A DNA stretch of 64,000 nt from positions 248,001-312,000 of the forward strand of contig CP012819.1 in assembly GCA_001936135.1 (NCBI GenBank), in the 5' to 3' direction. A program made the position numbers and the translations under genes. This document shows positions 20,301 through 29,064 of this stretch, piece after piece. The first letter of the stretch is position 1. Each line of letters starts with the position of its first letter. The notes under the pieces are model-generated. The model saw only the letters and a list, made by a program, of their open reading frames with translations, was not told the origin of the DNA and did no database searches. The stretch is from Saccharomycopsis fibuligera x Saccharomycopsis cf. fibuligera. Taxonomy: Eukaryota > Ascomycota > Saccharomycetes > Ascoideales > Saccharomycopsidaceae.

Positions 20301-20885
20301 TCATTTAGTGGCGCCATTAATTGAAGTATTCAAGTTAACTGCAGACCCGGCCTTTGACAACGGCCTACTTGGATATCTATCATCCTTAGGATCAAACGGA
20401 TTCAAGCTTCCTCTTGATAAATTGATCTGAGAAGCAACCGGCGAACCTGCTGTTGACGCTGGATAACCAGAATTTCTAATACTGCCAGGGTAGCCACCAG
20501 GAGGATAGAGACCCGATTTAGTATCTGCATGAGGATTGATAGTACTCAAATTGTCAGTGGAATCATTGTTGATCATTGAATGATTATTATAAGCCGGTGG
20601 AGGATACACTGGCATTTCATTAGTATTTATATATTCTTCGTAATTTTTGTAAAAATCTGGATCATTCTGAAATTCTTTTTCCTCTTTTTTGTTGACCTTG
20701 TAGGCTCTGATGGCTAATCCACCCAATACTGAGCCTACTACGATAATTGGAATTGCAATGGCCACTCCGAGTTCACCACCGCTCAATACTGATGGGGTTT
20801 CACATTCTGAAGAGCTGCCTTTACACTCGCTTCTTTTGGTCAATAGGAACGCAGAGTATTCGAAAGCTTTTTTTACAAAAGTCAT
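20301..20885 (-). CDS. Single-pass membrane protein, PRM5/YNL058C-like
   Basis: A 194-residue protein. A Ser/Cys-containing N-terminal segment (KRSECKGSSSECETPS) precedes one transmembrane helix (GELGVAIAIPIIVVGSVLGGLA). Then come a basic juxtamembrane KVNKKEEKEF, an NDPDFYKNYEEY motif and a Pro/Ser/Asn-rich tail with PVYPPPAYN, YPPGGYPGS and NPFDPKDDRY. This layout of small lumenal Cys/Ser region, helix, KKEE and DPDF resembles the yeast pair Prm5/YNL058C, whose roles are poorly defined and cell-wall stress-linked. The assignment is by remembered layout only. PPPAYN is a PPxY-type motif that could recruit Rsp5-type ubiquitin ligases. Confidence 0.7.
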   Translation of the reverse strand: MTFVKKAFEYSAFLLTKRSECKGSSSECETPSVLSGGELGVAIAIPIIVVGSVLGGLAIRAYKVNKKEEKEFQNDPDFYKNYEEYINTNEMPVYPPPAYNNHSMINNDSTDNLSTINPHADTKSGLYPPGGYPGSIRNSGYPASTAGSPVASQINLSRGSLNPFDPKDDRYPSRPLSKAGSAVNLNTSINGATK

Positions 20886-22095
20886 AATGATTATAGGGGT
20901 ACTTGATGAGTTCTGAGTGTTATTTAGGTGTACCGGAAGTTTAATTTGGATTAGGTTTCCAACTGATCAGGTGAATAATTTGATGAAAGAGTGAATACTT
21001 CGTTAGATGAAATTTGAACGAGAGTCTGTTTCAGTAAAAATATTTCCTTCGAATTGGAGTATTTTATCACTTTTAACTTGACAGTATTTGAACAATAATA
21101 GATAATTTTCGCGCAAAAGCGTTGGATCAAAACAAGGTGAATAATAGGAAATATGTGAGAAAACAATAAAATTCAGGAGTCGAGCACACAATAAAAACAA
21201 GCAAAAGAAAAGAGCAGAAAAAAATAAAAATAAGAGTAAAGTGAGTATTTTCAGTAAACGACTTAGATGTACAACGGGCAACAATGATACACACAGAGTG
21301 AAGGGAACTTGAAAAGGAGATGATGTGTTAAAGCTTGAACGAGAGAAGACGAGCTAGCAGGATATGTGGTCAAAATGGTGCTACTGCTACTGCTGAAGAT
21401 CAAAAAAAAAATAAAATAAAATAAAAAAATAAAATAAAAAAATAAAATAAAAAATAAAAAGAGAAATGAATATGTCCCGTACGTAAAGATACTGAGCTGG
21501 GGAGCCGAAGAATACCAGTTGTTCCAGAGCTGCGTGGTTGACACACACACGGAGTGCAATTTAGACTGACAAAGTTCCCACCCACCAGCCAGTACTGACC
21601 CTCTGTTGAGAATTTTCTCCAGCCATGCAGCATTTTTTATTTTTGTTTTCTTCTTGTTTTAAACTCTTTAATTTCCTCCTTTGGGCGCGCTTAGTGCGTT
21701 TCCTCGCATTTTAGTGCATCTCTTAGCGTCTGTATGAGTTTGGTCATGTGATTCTCTTCAAATGATGCTAGCAGGATCATGCATGTACACACATGCTGGT
21801 CTAGTGACGAGCGTACTTCAAGGTAGTTGGTCATTAGGACACGAGCTAGCTTTATACGATAGTGAACAGGAAACAATCAAAAATTAGCCACAATAGTAGA
21901 GGGGTCTTAGAAAGCCTACATTGATAGCAATGAAAACCAATTAAAAAAGGTATTCTTGAATAAAACTACAAAATACGAATAGGCTACATACGAGAAAAGC
22001 AACTAGTAGTAGCACAGATTAAGACCAACAAGGAAAATAGAGCCCAAAATCATGTCTGCCGAATACGCACGTCCACCGATTAATAAATTCATGGC
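20886..22095. other. Upstream region of the PRM5-like gene
   Basis: These 1,210 bases are upstream of the PRM5-like start and downstream of the next minus-strand gene. They contain an AAAAT-type repeat at about 21,397-21,461 and GC-richer sequence at 21,490-21,860. A short + strand ORF at 22,052 begins MSAEYARPPINKF, but it mostly overlaps the antisense of the 22,096-22,563 gene. I do not call a gene here. Confidence 0.6.
21397..21461. repeat. AAAAT simple repeat
   Basis: About a dozen imperfect units of AAAAT/AAAAAAT run in tandem. It is low-complexity AT DNA in the PRM5-like promoter. Confidence 0.88.
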
Positions 22096-22563
22096 TTATA
22101 ACTTATTTTTCATTAAGCTTATGAGTGGAGCAATGTCATCCTTGGTGATCTCAATATTAGCCGCCTCCATTTCGCGTTTGATTTTCTGCACACCTTGTTG
22201 CACATCAGCATCACTCATGATCTTAATCATCTCCATAAATGAAGGCTGGCTATCCGAAGAAATACCTTTGTGAAGTCCCTTGTCTGCAAGTATTTGACTC
22301 AAGTTATGATATGCCTCGAGCACTTTTGGGCTTGATTTGATTTTGTTTGTAATTTCTTGAAGCCTGAGTTGGACAAATTCTTGACTGTTGTCCGGAGATG
22401 AGGTAGCGTAGCTTCTGACACTCAATCCATGATGTTGCTGTTTTTGCTGCTGCACCTTAAAGGCTAGACGTCTTGATTGGATTGGTAATGTTGGTATTCT
22501 TGAGATTTTGAATGCCAATGCGAATCTCTGAATGGCAATTGATCCTGTCTTGTTGAGGAACAT
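22096..22563 (-). CDS. Small predicted mitochondrial protein of unknown function
   Basis: A 155-residue protein I do not recognise. The first 55 residues are rich in Arg, Lys, Gln and Ser with no acidic residues until about position 58 (IAIQRFALAFKISRI, SVRSYATSS), a good mitochondrial presequence with an RSYATS cleavage-type site. The mature part is a charged helical domain: FVQLRLQEITNKIKSSPKVL, LSQILADKGL, FMEMIKIMSDADV, KREMEAANIEITKDDIAPL. It has no transmembrane helix. The ATG at 22,561-22,563 opens the presequence directly. The long, uniformly helical reading frame and targeting signal make it a real gene. Function should not be guessed. Confidence 0.75.
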   Translation of the reverse strand: MFLNKTGSIAIQRFALAFKISRIPTLPIQSRRLAFKVQQQKQQHHGLSVRSYATSSPDNSQEFVQLRLQEITNKIKSSPKVLEAYHNLSQILADKGLHKGISSDSQPSFMEMIKIMSDADVQQGVQKIKREMEAANIEITKDDIAPLISLMKNKL

Positions 22564-23008
22564 CTTGAAAGAGTACTTTATAATTGACTTTACCGTAGTT
22601 ACTTTCCGCTGGTTTTGTACTAAAATGCTTTTCTGCTTCTTGTATAATAAGAAATCAATATATTGTTGTAGATAAAGATATAGCAGTCAGACCAGCAATT
22701 GTGGTACTTGCCCCCCAAACCAATCTCGGATATCTCACCTTACAGTGCCGTCGTCGAATTGGTTTTTAAGCGATTGTAAGCAGCAACGATTTTGTCTAAC
22801 CGTTTTTGAGGGTTTCCCGGACAATAATGTTGCAGCGACAGGTACAACATGCATTAGATACAACAGAGCAAACTAGATGTCTACCATTTCCTTACAAGCT
22901 ATCTAACTATTATCAACAACAAACTAAGCCGCTGATTGCTGATTATTAAAGAAGAAGGAAAATGCTAAAAATTAAAATTTCATTACGTCGTAATAATATT
23001 CAACAATG
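22564..23008. other. Intergenic region between two minus-strand genes
   Basis: These 445 bases contain the promoter of the small mitochondrial gene and the 3' end of the zinc-cluster gene. I see no feature to name. Confidence 0.55.
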
Positions 23009-26000
23009 CTAACTTATATAAGGCAAGCTTTTGTATATCGTATTGATAATCTGCAAACTATGCTCATGTTCCGGACATTCATCTTTCCAATACTCATAAA
23101 TCGTCTTTGTTTGTTCAATGAATCTCGACAATTCATTTTTCTCAAAAAAATAAATACCAAATTTCTTATAAATAATCATCAATATTAAAGAAGCCAAGTA
23201 AATGTCCCTTAAACGATACCAACTTCCATGTCTTCTCTCGCTAGCAAACTGGATCAAATCATCAATGCGCAAAAATTGACTGCATATATCTTTCAAAAAG
23301 GAGACAAGGTATGGATGCATCATTGCATTATAATCAATGTGGCGTAGTGCCATTTGTTGGCGAGTATAATTAGGCATTGGTAATGGAACTACTGTTGAAA
23401 TATGGTATAATAATGGCAAACATAAACACTCTTTAATCCGTACTACTCGTTCATCAGCGCACCGTAGTGGAGTTGATAACTTTTGCTGATTGAGAAATTT
23501 TTCAAATATTTTCAACAAGTTGCCAGTTTCTTTCAAAAAATCTTGGATTATTTTGACAAATTTTTCTTGGTTTAAGCTCTGCCAATTGTTCTCAATTATC
23601 AATCTCGATGATGATGATGATAATAATGATGATTTCTGGTTTTCTTTGAGTGACTTGCTAAAAAATCTGTTGCAAATCTTATTAATAATTGGCCGCACAA
23701 ACACCTCCGTTAAATAGAATGCCCACCCATCTTTCAATACAGGATCCTCATTGTTGATGTTAGTGGGGATTCGTAGGTCACGAATCTTAAAAGGCGGTTT
23801 GTAAGTAAGGATTCCCGATGATGAGTATAATGGGGAAAGGTAAAGTTTAAGCTCAGATTCATTTTTGTAACATTGCCAAAAAATTCGTTGCACTAGTTGT
23901 AAATGGTCTTCACATTGGCATCCTAAAGCGCTACCAGTACTTGGATCATCGTCACTGTCATTGTCATCCTTGCGCATTTCCAAGTAAACAATGATCATTG
24001 ACGATGCACTGTATATGTGATGCCATGCTTCAATCGGCTTTACCATAAAATTTTTGTAAATTGAGAGCAACAATTGATACTGAATGTCCCATAAAGAGTA
24101 AAATTCTCTCGTGGAGGTGGTGCAATTGTTGCTGCAGGGTACATTCGGCACATCGGCGACATAAGATTTAGCCAAGTATTCAATCTGTATTGAAAGTTTG
24201 TATAATTCATATGCTAACTTTCCCTTTCCTTCATCTTCCCTTTCAAACAATGAAGACTCGTAGTTAGAAATCCTAGGGTTGGATCGATTATATCTTGAAG
24301 AAAGCATACCGGCAGCACACACAATTAGTAACACAAACAAAGGTACTTCATGTAGTTGTTGCCTTACAACATCGCTTTCATCATTGACATAATAACCAGT
24401 GCAAATGGAAGCCCGATTACAGTAATCTAGAAAGAAGCTGCCTTTTTGTTCCCCGTACTGTATGCTGTCATACTTAACCTCTGGCTCATTCAAGTCATCC
24501 TGATTTTCATAATCAAACTTGATGTGTCGGTCAATAAGAAATCTTTTATACGCTTTTTTCAACCGCTTAGTGCTTTCACGAAGCACTGTAATGTCCATAA
24601 ACAAGTTACCACTGGTATGAACGTGCAAAATAAAATCATTCACCCATTTAGTCACATTTGCCATAAAAAATGGTTCTAGCTGCGCCATTAGTTTGAAGTT
24701 GTGCAAATTTAAATTTGCGAAATTTTTAACATCAATATATTCTGGTAATGATGTTCTCTGTCTTGAAGCTTTCGTGGACGTTGATGATTTTGCAGTATTT
24801 GAACATTGTGAGTCAAGTCTAGGTCTCGTCATGGCTTGATTTCCATTTGAGTCATTGTTATTATTCTCGGATAAGTCAGTCATAGTTCCTAATTTCATTG
24901 GGTTGTCAATAAGATTATCAATCCTGAGGAATGACCCAGTTGGTTTGAAACCTTGAGTTTGAGATTTCGACACAGTAAGTGCACTATCCGAATTAGAAGT
25001 GGATCTTGAATCAGAGTTATTGTTACTACTATCATTTCCATGCTCATTCAGTCGATCAGAGCTGTCACTTATGCTCTCCCCGTCATGTATTGAAGCATTT
25101 TCACTTTTTCTTTTGGCATCACTTTTACTGCTAGTGCTACTGCTACTGCTACTGCTGCTTTTACTTTCCTTGTCAAGCATGTGAGCAAACTTGACTTCAT
25201 AATTTAGAGCATGCAGCCCATGCTTCTGCATATTGGCTTTAATATTCAGCACATTATCGTATTTCCCATCAAATATTGGCCATTTGAGAATTCTTTCTAC
25301 TGATCTGTCCCAGTATCCGGCATAAAACTGTTGATGAACATCTCCGGAATTAACAGTTCCATTATTGTTCTCATTACTAAAACTGTGCCTGTTTCTGGCG
25401 TTATTATCATCGCTATTATTGTTAGCTCTGCTATAGCTTTCATTGTGATTTAGTTGATTATGATTATCAACCCCATTGAAACTATCAGTAAGCGAGTCAG
25501 GAGGTGAAAATTTTGTGCTGAAATAATACAGACTCATTTGCCTGGATTCCATGGCTCGTTTAGCATCCAAAAGTTGCTGATTTTGACTATTTAGCAACTT
25601 GAGATTTGCCGAAATATCCAAAATTGCAGGGTTTATCAATAATGACCTAGTATTAATGCTATTATAATCTTTACCGTTATTATTATTATCATCATCATCA
25701 TCATCATCATCATCATCGCCCGTAGCGTTAAAGTCGCAACCTGTACTATTGCGAATGGATATAATGCTTGTATTTGCACTGTGAATTTCTTTATTGTGAC
25801 TTTGTGTGTCCAAAACCCTAATCAACTTCAGCACTTTTGAGCTAAGCTTTGAAATTGAAGCGCTAGCATTATCCCATATTCCGTTAAGCGTGTCCGGGAG
25901 GTTTGCATTTGCAGTATCCTGAGTATCGCTTTTATACATATAGTTAACATCAACATCGTCACCTGAGCTATTTCTATAACCATTGAATGTAACTTTGTTA

Positions 26001-27370
26001 TCCGGTTGCTGTCCATTCATGTCTATATTATTGTAGCAATGTCCGTAGCTACTATTGCTCAACGGTGCAGAATTACTACTACTATCTATATTGATAGTTT
26101 TGCTGTGCGAAGGGTGACCAAGTTTGCAGACCCCTGGACTTGGCTTGGGTATTGGCGCTGATGCTGCTATATAGTATGAAGAGGGAGTACTTGGAAAGAA
26201 AATGCTAGGGATTTCCAAGTTGCTAGCGATGGCACTATTCAGATCGCCGCTATTGTTATCACAGTCATTACTACTTTTGTAGTTTCCATTGACATTTGCG
26301 TTCACATTAGCACTAGAGTCAACATTGCTGTTTGATGCAATACTGCGGTAATGATTACTATTATTAGTGCTTTTGTATTTAAAACGTTGAATACTGTCTT
26401 CGTTGGTAGTGTTTGCGGCAGGCACTGATGACACTGCTTCAGATAGCGAAGAGGCAGACAAGACTTTTATGAAGTCCACTTTCAGGTGTACTTCTGGTAT
26501 TGTTTTGAGTCCTTTATCTTTCCCTGGTACTGGCCCTTGCTCTTCTATATCGCGGTTTCGATAATGGCAATCCGGAAACACCACCACCTCACACCCGCTT
26601 CCTTCTTTCCAAGAACCATTCTTTTCAATTTTTCCACTGCCTTTTTTACGCTTCTGCCGTTGCTGTTGCTGTTGTCTGGCAACATTAGTTAAAAGTTTCT
26701 TATCATAAATCGCCTTACATGGAGAACATATAGGTTTGGCACCATCGCATTTTTTTTTCTTCAATCGACACGCCTCGCAAGCCACCTTGATTTTTTTCCT
26801 AGTTTTGTTTAATTTTTTTCGTTCTTCGTGAGTGTTGTCCATTTTGGGGAACTCTGGTGATGATGGTTGTGCAGGCAAGCCGTTTTTGATTCTATTGCTA
26901 CTGTGATTGTTTTCATCAGTGACGTTTAGTATTTGTTCTTGGGCGAACCCAATCAACTCTGATCCCGATCTTGGTTCTGGCTTTCCGCTTTCGTTTTCTT
27001 TTCGTTCACTTGCCTTCTCTTCCTCTTCTGTTTCTCCTTTTGGTTTATCTTCTGTTATTTCGTCGACTATCTCATGACATTGGTAAGTTCCTAGCCGCTG
27101 AGCACGACGACTCCTGTGAACGTTGCCAACGTCGAGTACTTTGTCCCCACCCACGACCCTGTCTGGAAGACTATCATTTTTATCAATATACGGGTCTGTG
27201 CTCTTGCTGTCTAAACCACCTTTATCCTGGTAAGCACCATTAGCAGCAATGCGGGGCGACAATGGCTGCTTCTCCATCTGCGGCGACGGCGGCAACGGCG
27301 GCGGCAATGGCGCAGACAAGAGCTCACTCATATTTAACATATTGAGTCTGAAAATTGACCCATAATCCAT
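23009..27370 (-). CDS. Giant zinc-cluster (Zn2Cys6) transcription factor
   Basis: A 1,453-residue nuclear regulator. Residues about 185-218 carry KTRKKIKVACEACRLKKKKC and a further CX6CX2C, giving cysteines at 198, 201, 208, 215 and 218, the first five of a Gal4-type zinc cluster with its basic region. The expected sixth cysteine 6-9 residues later is absent. A Gln/Lys-rich insert follows and the next cysteines are at about 260 and 268. Residues 300-900 are Asn/Ser/Asp-rich with a D10-N4 run. The C-terminal half (about 900-1,450) is ordered and helical, consistent with a fungal regulatory domain (LFVLLIVCAAGMLSSRYNRS; LASLILMIIYKKFGIYFFEK). I do not recognise the orthologue or target genes. 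The large size and low-complexity middle are typical of CTG-clade regulators. Confidence 0.87.
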   Translation of the reverse strand: MDYGSIFRLNMLNMSELLSAPLPPPLPPSPQMEKQPLSPRIAANGAYQDKGGLDSKSTDPYIDKNDSLPDRVVGGDKVLDVGNVHRSRRAQRLGTYQCHEIVDEITEDKPKGETEEEEKASERKENESGKPEPRSGSELIGFAQEQILNVTDENNHSSNRIKNGLPAQPSSPEFPKMDNTHEERKKLNKTRKKIKVACEACRLKKKKCDGAKPICSPCKAIYDKKLLTNVARQQQQQRQKRKKGSGKIEKNGSWKEGSGCEVVVFPDCHYRNRDIEEQGPVPGKDKGLKTIPEVHLKVDFIKVLSASSLSEAVSSVPAANTTNEDSIQRFKYKSTNNSNHYRSIASNSNVDSSANVNANVNGNYKSSNDCDNNSGDLNSAIASNLEIPSIFFPSTPSSYYIAASAPIPKPSPGVCKLGHPSHSKTINIDSSSNSAPLSNSSYGHCYNNIDMNGQQPDNKVTFNGYRNSSGDDVDVNYMYKSDTQDTANANLPDTLNGIWDNASASISKLSSKVLKLIRVLDTQSHNKEIHSANTSIISIRNSTGCDFNATGDDDDDDDDDDNNNNGKDYNSINTRSLLINPAILDISANLKLLNSQNQQLLDAKRAMESRQMSLYYFSTKFSPPDSLTDSFNGVDNHNQLNHNESYSRANNNSDDNNARNRHSFSNENNNGTVNSGDVHQQFYAGYWDRSVERILKWPIFDGKYDNVLNIKANMQKHGLHALNYEVKFAHMLDKESKSSSSSSSSTSSKSDAKRKSENASIHDGESISDSSDRLNEHGNDSSNNNSDSRSTSNSDSALTVSKSQTQGFKPTGSFLRIDNLIDNPMKLGTMTDLSENNNNDSNGNQAMTRPRLDSQCSNTAKSSTSTKASRQRTSLPEYIDVKNFANLNLHNFKLMAQLEPFFMANVTKWVNDFILHVHTSGNLFMDITVLRESTKRLKKAYKRFLIDRHIKFDYENQDDLNEPEVKYDSIQYGEQKGSFFLDYCNRASICTGYYVNDESDVVRQQLHEVPLFVLLIVCAAGMLSSRYNRSNPRISNYESSLFEREDEGKGKLAYELYKLSIQIEYLAKSYVADVPNVPCSNNCTTSTREFYSLWDIQYQLLLSIYKNFMVKPIEAWHHIYSASSMIIVYLEMRKDDNDSDDDPSTGSALGCQCEDHLQLVQRIFWQCYKNESELKLYLSPLYSSSGILTYKPPFKIRDLRIPTNINNEDPVLKDGWAFYLTEVFVRPIINKICNRFFSKSLKENQKSSLLSSSSSRLIIENNWQSLNQEKFVKIIQDFLKETGNLLKIFEKFLNQQKLSTPLRCADERVVRIKECLCLPLLYHISTVVPLPMPNYTRQQMALRHIDYNAMMHPYLVSFLKDICSQFLRIDDLIQFASERRHGSWYRLRDIYLASLILMIIYKKFGIYFFEKNELSRFIEQTKTIYEYWKDECPEHEHSLQIINTIYKSLPYIS
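25679..25719. repeat. Trinucleotide repeat (ATT then ATC) inside the zinc-cluster gene
   Basis: A few ATT triplets are followed by about ten ATC triplets on the + strand. On the coding strand this encodes a run of about ten Asp then Asn. Length variation would stay in frame. Confidence 0.9.
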
Positions 27371-27968
27371 CGTGAAACATACTATATCCAGCCCTCTTTA
27401 CTTCAGCTTTAGTTTATTTGTATTTCGCTATAGTTACCGCAAAGCAGCTAGGCTACTGCTCCTCTCTGGCGGGAAACGGGGTTCAAGAGCACACTATATA
27501 GGCTATTTATTGATCCTGGGGGCATCAGACGGATGCTGGAGCTCTGGATTTTTGTTTTTCTTGCAATATGGTGGTGATGCCGTTTTACGTTTTTCCCCTG
27601 GGCCGACAATACAAGAAAGGTTGATATATACTGCTAGATTTGGTAAATTGAAAAAAAATAGAAAAAAAAAAAAAAAAGAAAAAAAACAAGTCTAACTGAT
27701 GTGTAAGATGTTGTACATTGACGATGCATGGAGTTATGAGTGTGATAAAAAGTTATAAACATAAAAGTTAGGGAGCAAACTGAGAAGTGAAAAGAGAAAC
27801 ACGGGAAAAATCAAAACAAAAAAAACAAGAACAAGAGTACCATCACAAGAATAATAGTGAACAAAACGCAAAATAATGGGGGTAAAAAAAGGGAAAGAAC
27901 ACTGAGGTTGAAGAAAAAAGGAGAAAATTATCCGTGAGTGAAAATGCGTTATACATGCAAAACAGCAT
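27371..27968. promoter_or_regulatory. Promoter of the zinc-cluster gene and 3' region of PNO1
   Basis: These 598 bases lie upstream of the zinc-cluster ATG and downstream of PNO1. The stretch 27,650-27,690 is A-rich. Nothing else is clear. Confidence 0.5.
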
Positions 27969-28640
27969 TCAATATCTCTCCTTCATTCTTGAACTAACAA
28001 CTCTTAAGTTGTTGTAAATTTTATTTTGCGGGCTACCCAAAATCAAACTCACCACAAACTGCTTGGCCATGTTGATATTGGTGAAAGTTCCCAAGATGTG
28101 AATCTTACTATCAGCCAACACAATTCTCGTCTTTGTGCTGTTTTCAATAGAGAATTTAGTCTTACCATCCTTACCGGCAATTCTCCCGATTGCTCTGCTC
28201 AAATGCTGTCCGGTCAAGGTCTTCACGTCCTTCACTTCGAAGGTCTGGATAAACAAGTCGTCCAACTTGATCAAGGAGATGCAGTCGTTGATATCGAACC
28301 CGTAATTGAAAGCAGTCAAAAAGTCCACTGCTTTCTGTAATGCGATTTCCGGGTTTGGGGTCTTTGCATGACTTCTCAAGTCGATGGTTTTCTTGCTCAA
28401 GTTCAATTTCATTTGTAACTGTAGTTGATTTATTATCGGTGGGTAAATTTTAACCCAGTTGTTTTTCAATGGCGTGAGTCTATGAGCTGAAACCTGCACT
28501 TTTCTGTAAAGTGGTTTAGCGCTGGTGTTGGTTTTGGCAACGGCCTCAGCGGCAAAGCGCGGTTTGCCTTCGTCGTCAACGATAAGCTTTTCGCTTGGTT
28601 TTGGAGCAGGGGCTTCTTTGGCTGCGGTTGGTGCTGACAT
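27969..28640 (-). CDS. PNO1: Pre-rRNA processing KH protein Pno1/Dim2
   Basis: A 223-residue protein (yeast Pno1 is about 274). From VQVSAHRLTPLKNNWVKIYP it follows the family closely. LDDLFIQTFEVKDVKTLTG, HLSRAIGRIAGKDGKTKF and TRIVLADSKIHILGTF form the KH-like RNA-binding domain, and the C-terminus VVSLILGSP ... SRMKERY is the family ending. Pno1 binds the 3' end of 18S pre-rRNA with Nob1 in the nucleolus and cytoplasm and is needed for 40S assembly. The N-terminal extension is shorter than in yeast. PAC and RRPE boxes lie upstream, as expected for a ribosome-biogenesis gene. Leu codons in the conserved part that I read avoid CTG. Confidence 0.95.
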   Translation of the reverse strand: MSAPTAAKEAPAPKPSEKLIVDDEGKPRFAAEAVAKTNTSAKPLYRKVQVSAHRLTPLKNNWVKIYPPIINQLQLQMKLNLSKKTIDLRSHAKTPNPEIALQKAVDFLTAFNYGFDINDCISLIKLDDLFIQTFEVKDVKTLTGQHLSRAIGRIAGKDGKTKFSIENSTKTRIVLADSKIHILGTFTNINMAKQFVVSLILGSPQNKIYNNLRVVSSRMKERY

Positions 28641-28804
28641 GGTGTGTTTCGTTTTGGAGATACGGTATACTATCCTGGTACAGGTTGTCTCCAGTAGCTA
28701 GGGATGCTGATGATGATGTCCTTTCTCTTAATATTATATTATTATTTTTTTTTTCTTTATTTTTTTTTGATTTGACTAAGGAAAAAATACAATAAAATAA
28801 GCAG

Positions 28805-28838
28805 AAAAAAAAAAAAAAAAAAAATTTTTTTTTTTTTT
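28805..28838. repeat. Poly(A)-poly(T) junction tract
   Basis: Twenty A are followed directly by 14 T, making a self-complementary sequence. The junction contains an RRPE-like AAAAATTTTT. Confidence 0.9.
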
Positions 28839-28844
28839 CAGGCA

Positions 28845-28852
28845 GCGATGAG
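28845..28852. promoter_or_regulatory. PAC box GCGATGAG upstream of PNO1
   Basis: An exact PAC core on the + strand, about 205 bases before the PNO1 ATG, next to the RRPE-like junction. PAC is bound by Dot6/Tod6-type repressors in S. cerevisiae. Binding here is inferred. Confidence 0.72.
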
Positions 28853-29064
28853 GCCGGGTGACCCCGTTTTTCCCAACATGAGCAGCATAACACACCGGCC
28901 ACCACCGATATTGTACTACGACTACAAGAGAAACTTTGGTGGCTCTGAGAAAAAACCGCCGCCTAACGCAATGAGAACAGTGTATATGCCATAACATGAA
29001 GCAAAGCTAAATGCAAACGTCTATCGAACAGACACACAGTATAAACATAAATACAAAACGTAAA

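Larger units (their letters stand above)
28641..29064 (-). promoter_or_regulatory. PNO1 promoter with RRPE and PAC boxes
   Basis: This 424-base region lies upstream of PNO1 and downstream of GLY1. It contains an A20/T14 junction at 28,805-28,838, whose centre reads AAAAATTTTT (the RRPE core). Seven bases further upstream of PNO1 is GCGATGAG at 28,845-28,852, the PAC core. The RRPE-PAC pair is established in yeasts for co-regulation of ribosome-biogenesis and Pol I/III genes. Spacing from the ATG is about 165-210 bases, in the usual range. Confidence 0.78.

Noticed and set aside
22052-22273. + strand ORF starting MSAEYARPPINKF
   Set aside because: Mostly antisense to the well-supported small mitochondrial gene. 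Its first codons are unsupported by homology.
26660-26710. Possible intron in the zinc-cluster gene (GTAAGG ... AACTAAT ... CCAG on the minus strand)
   Set aside because: Only about 45 bases long, shorter than yeast introns, and splicing would destroy the fifth zinc cysteine.
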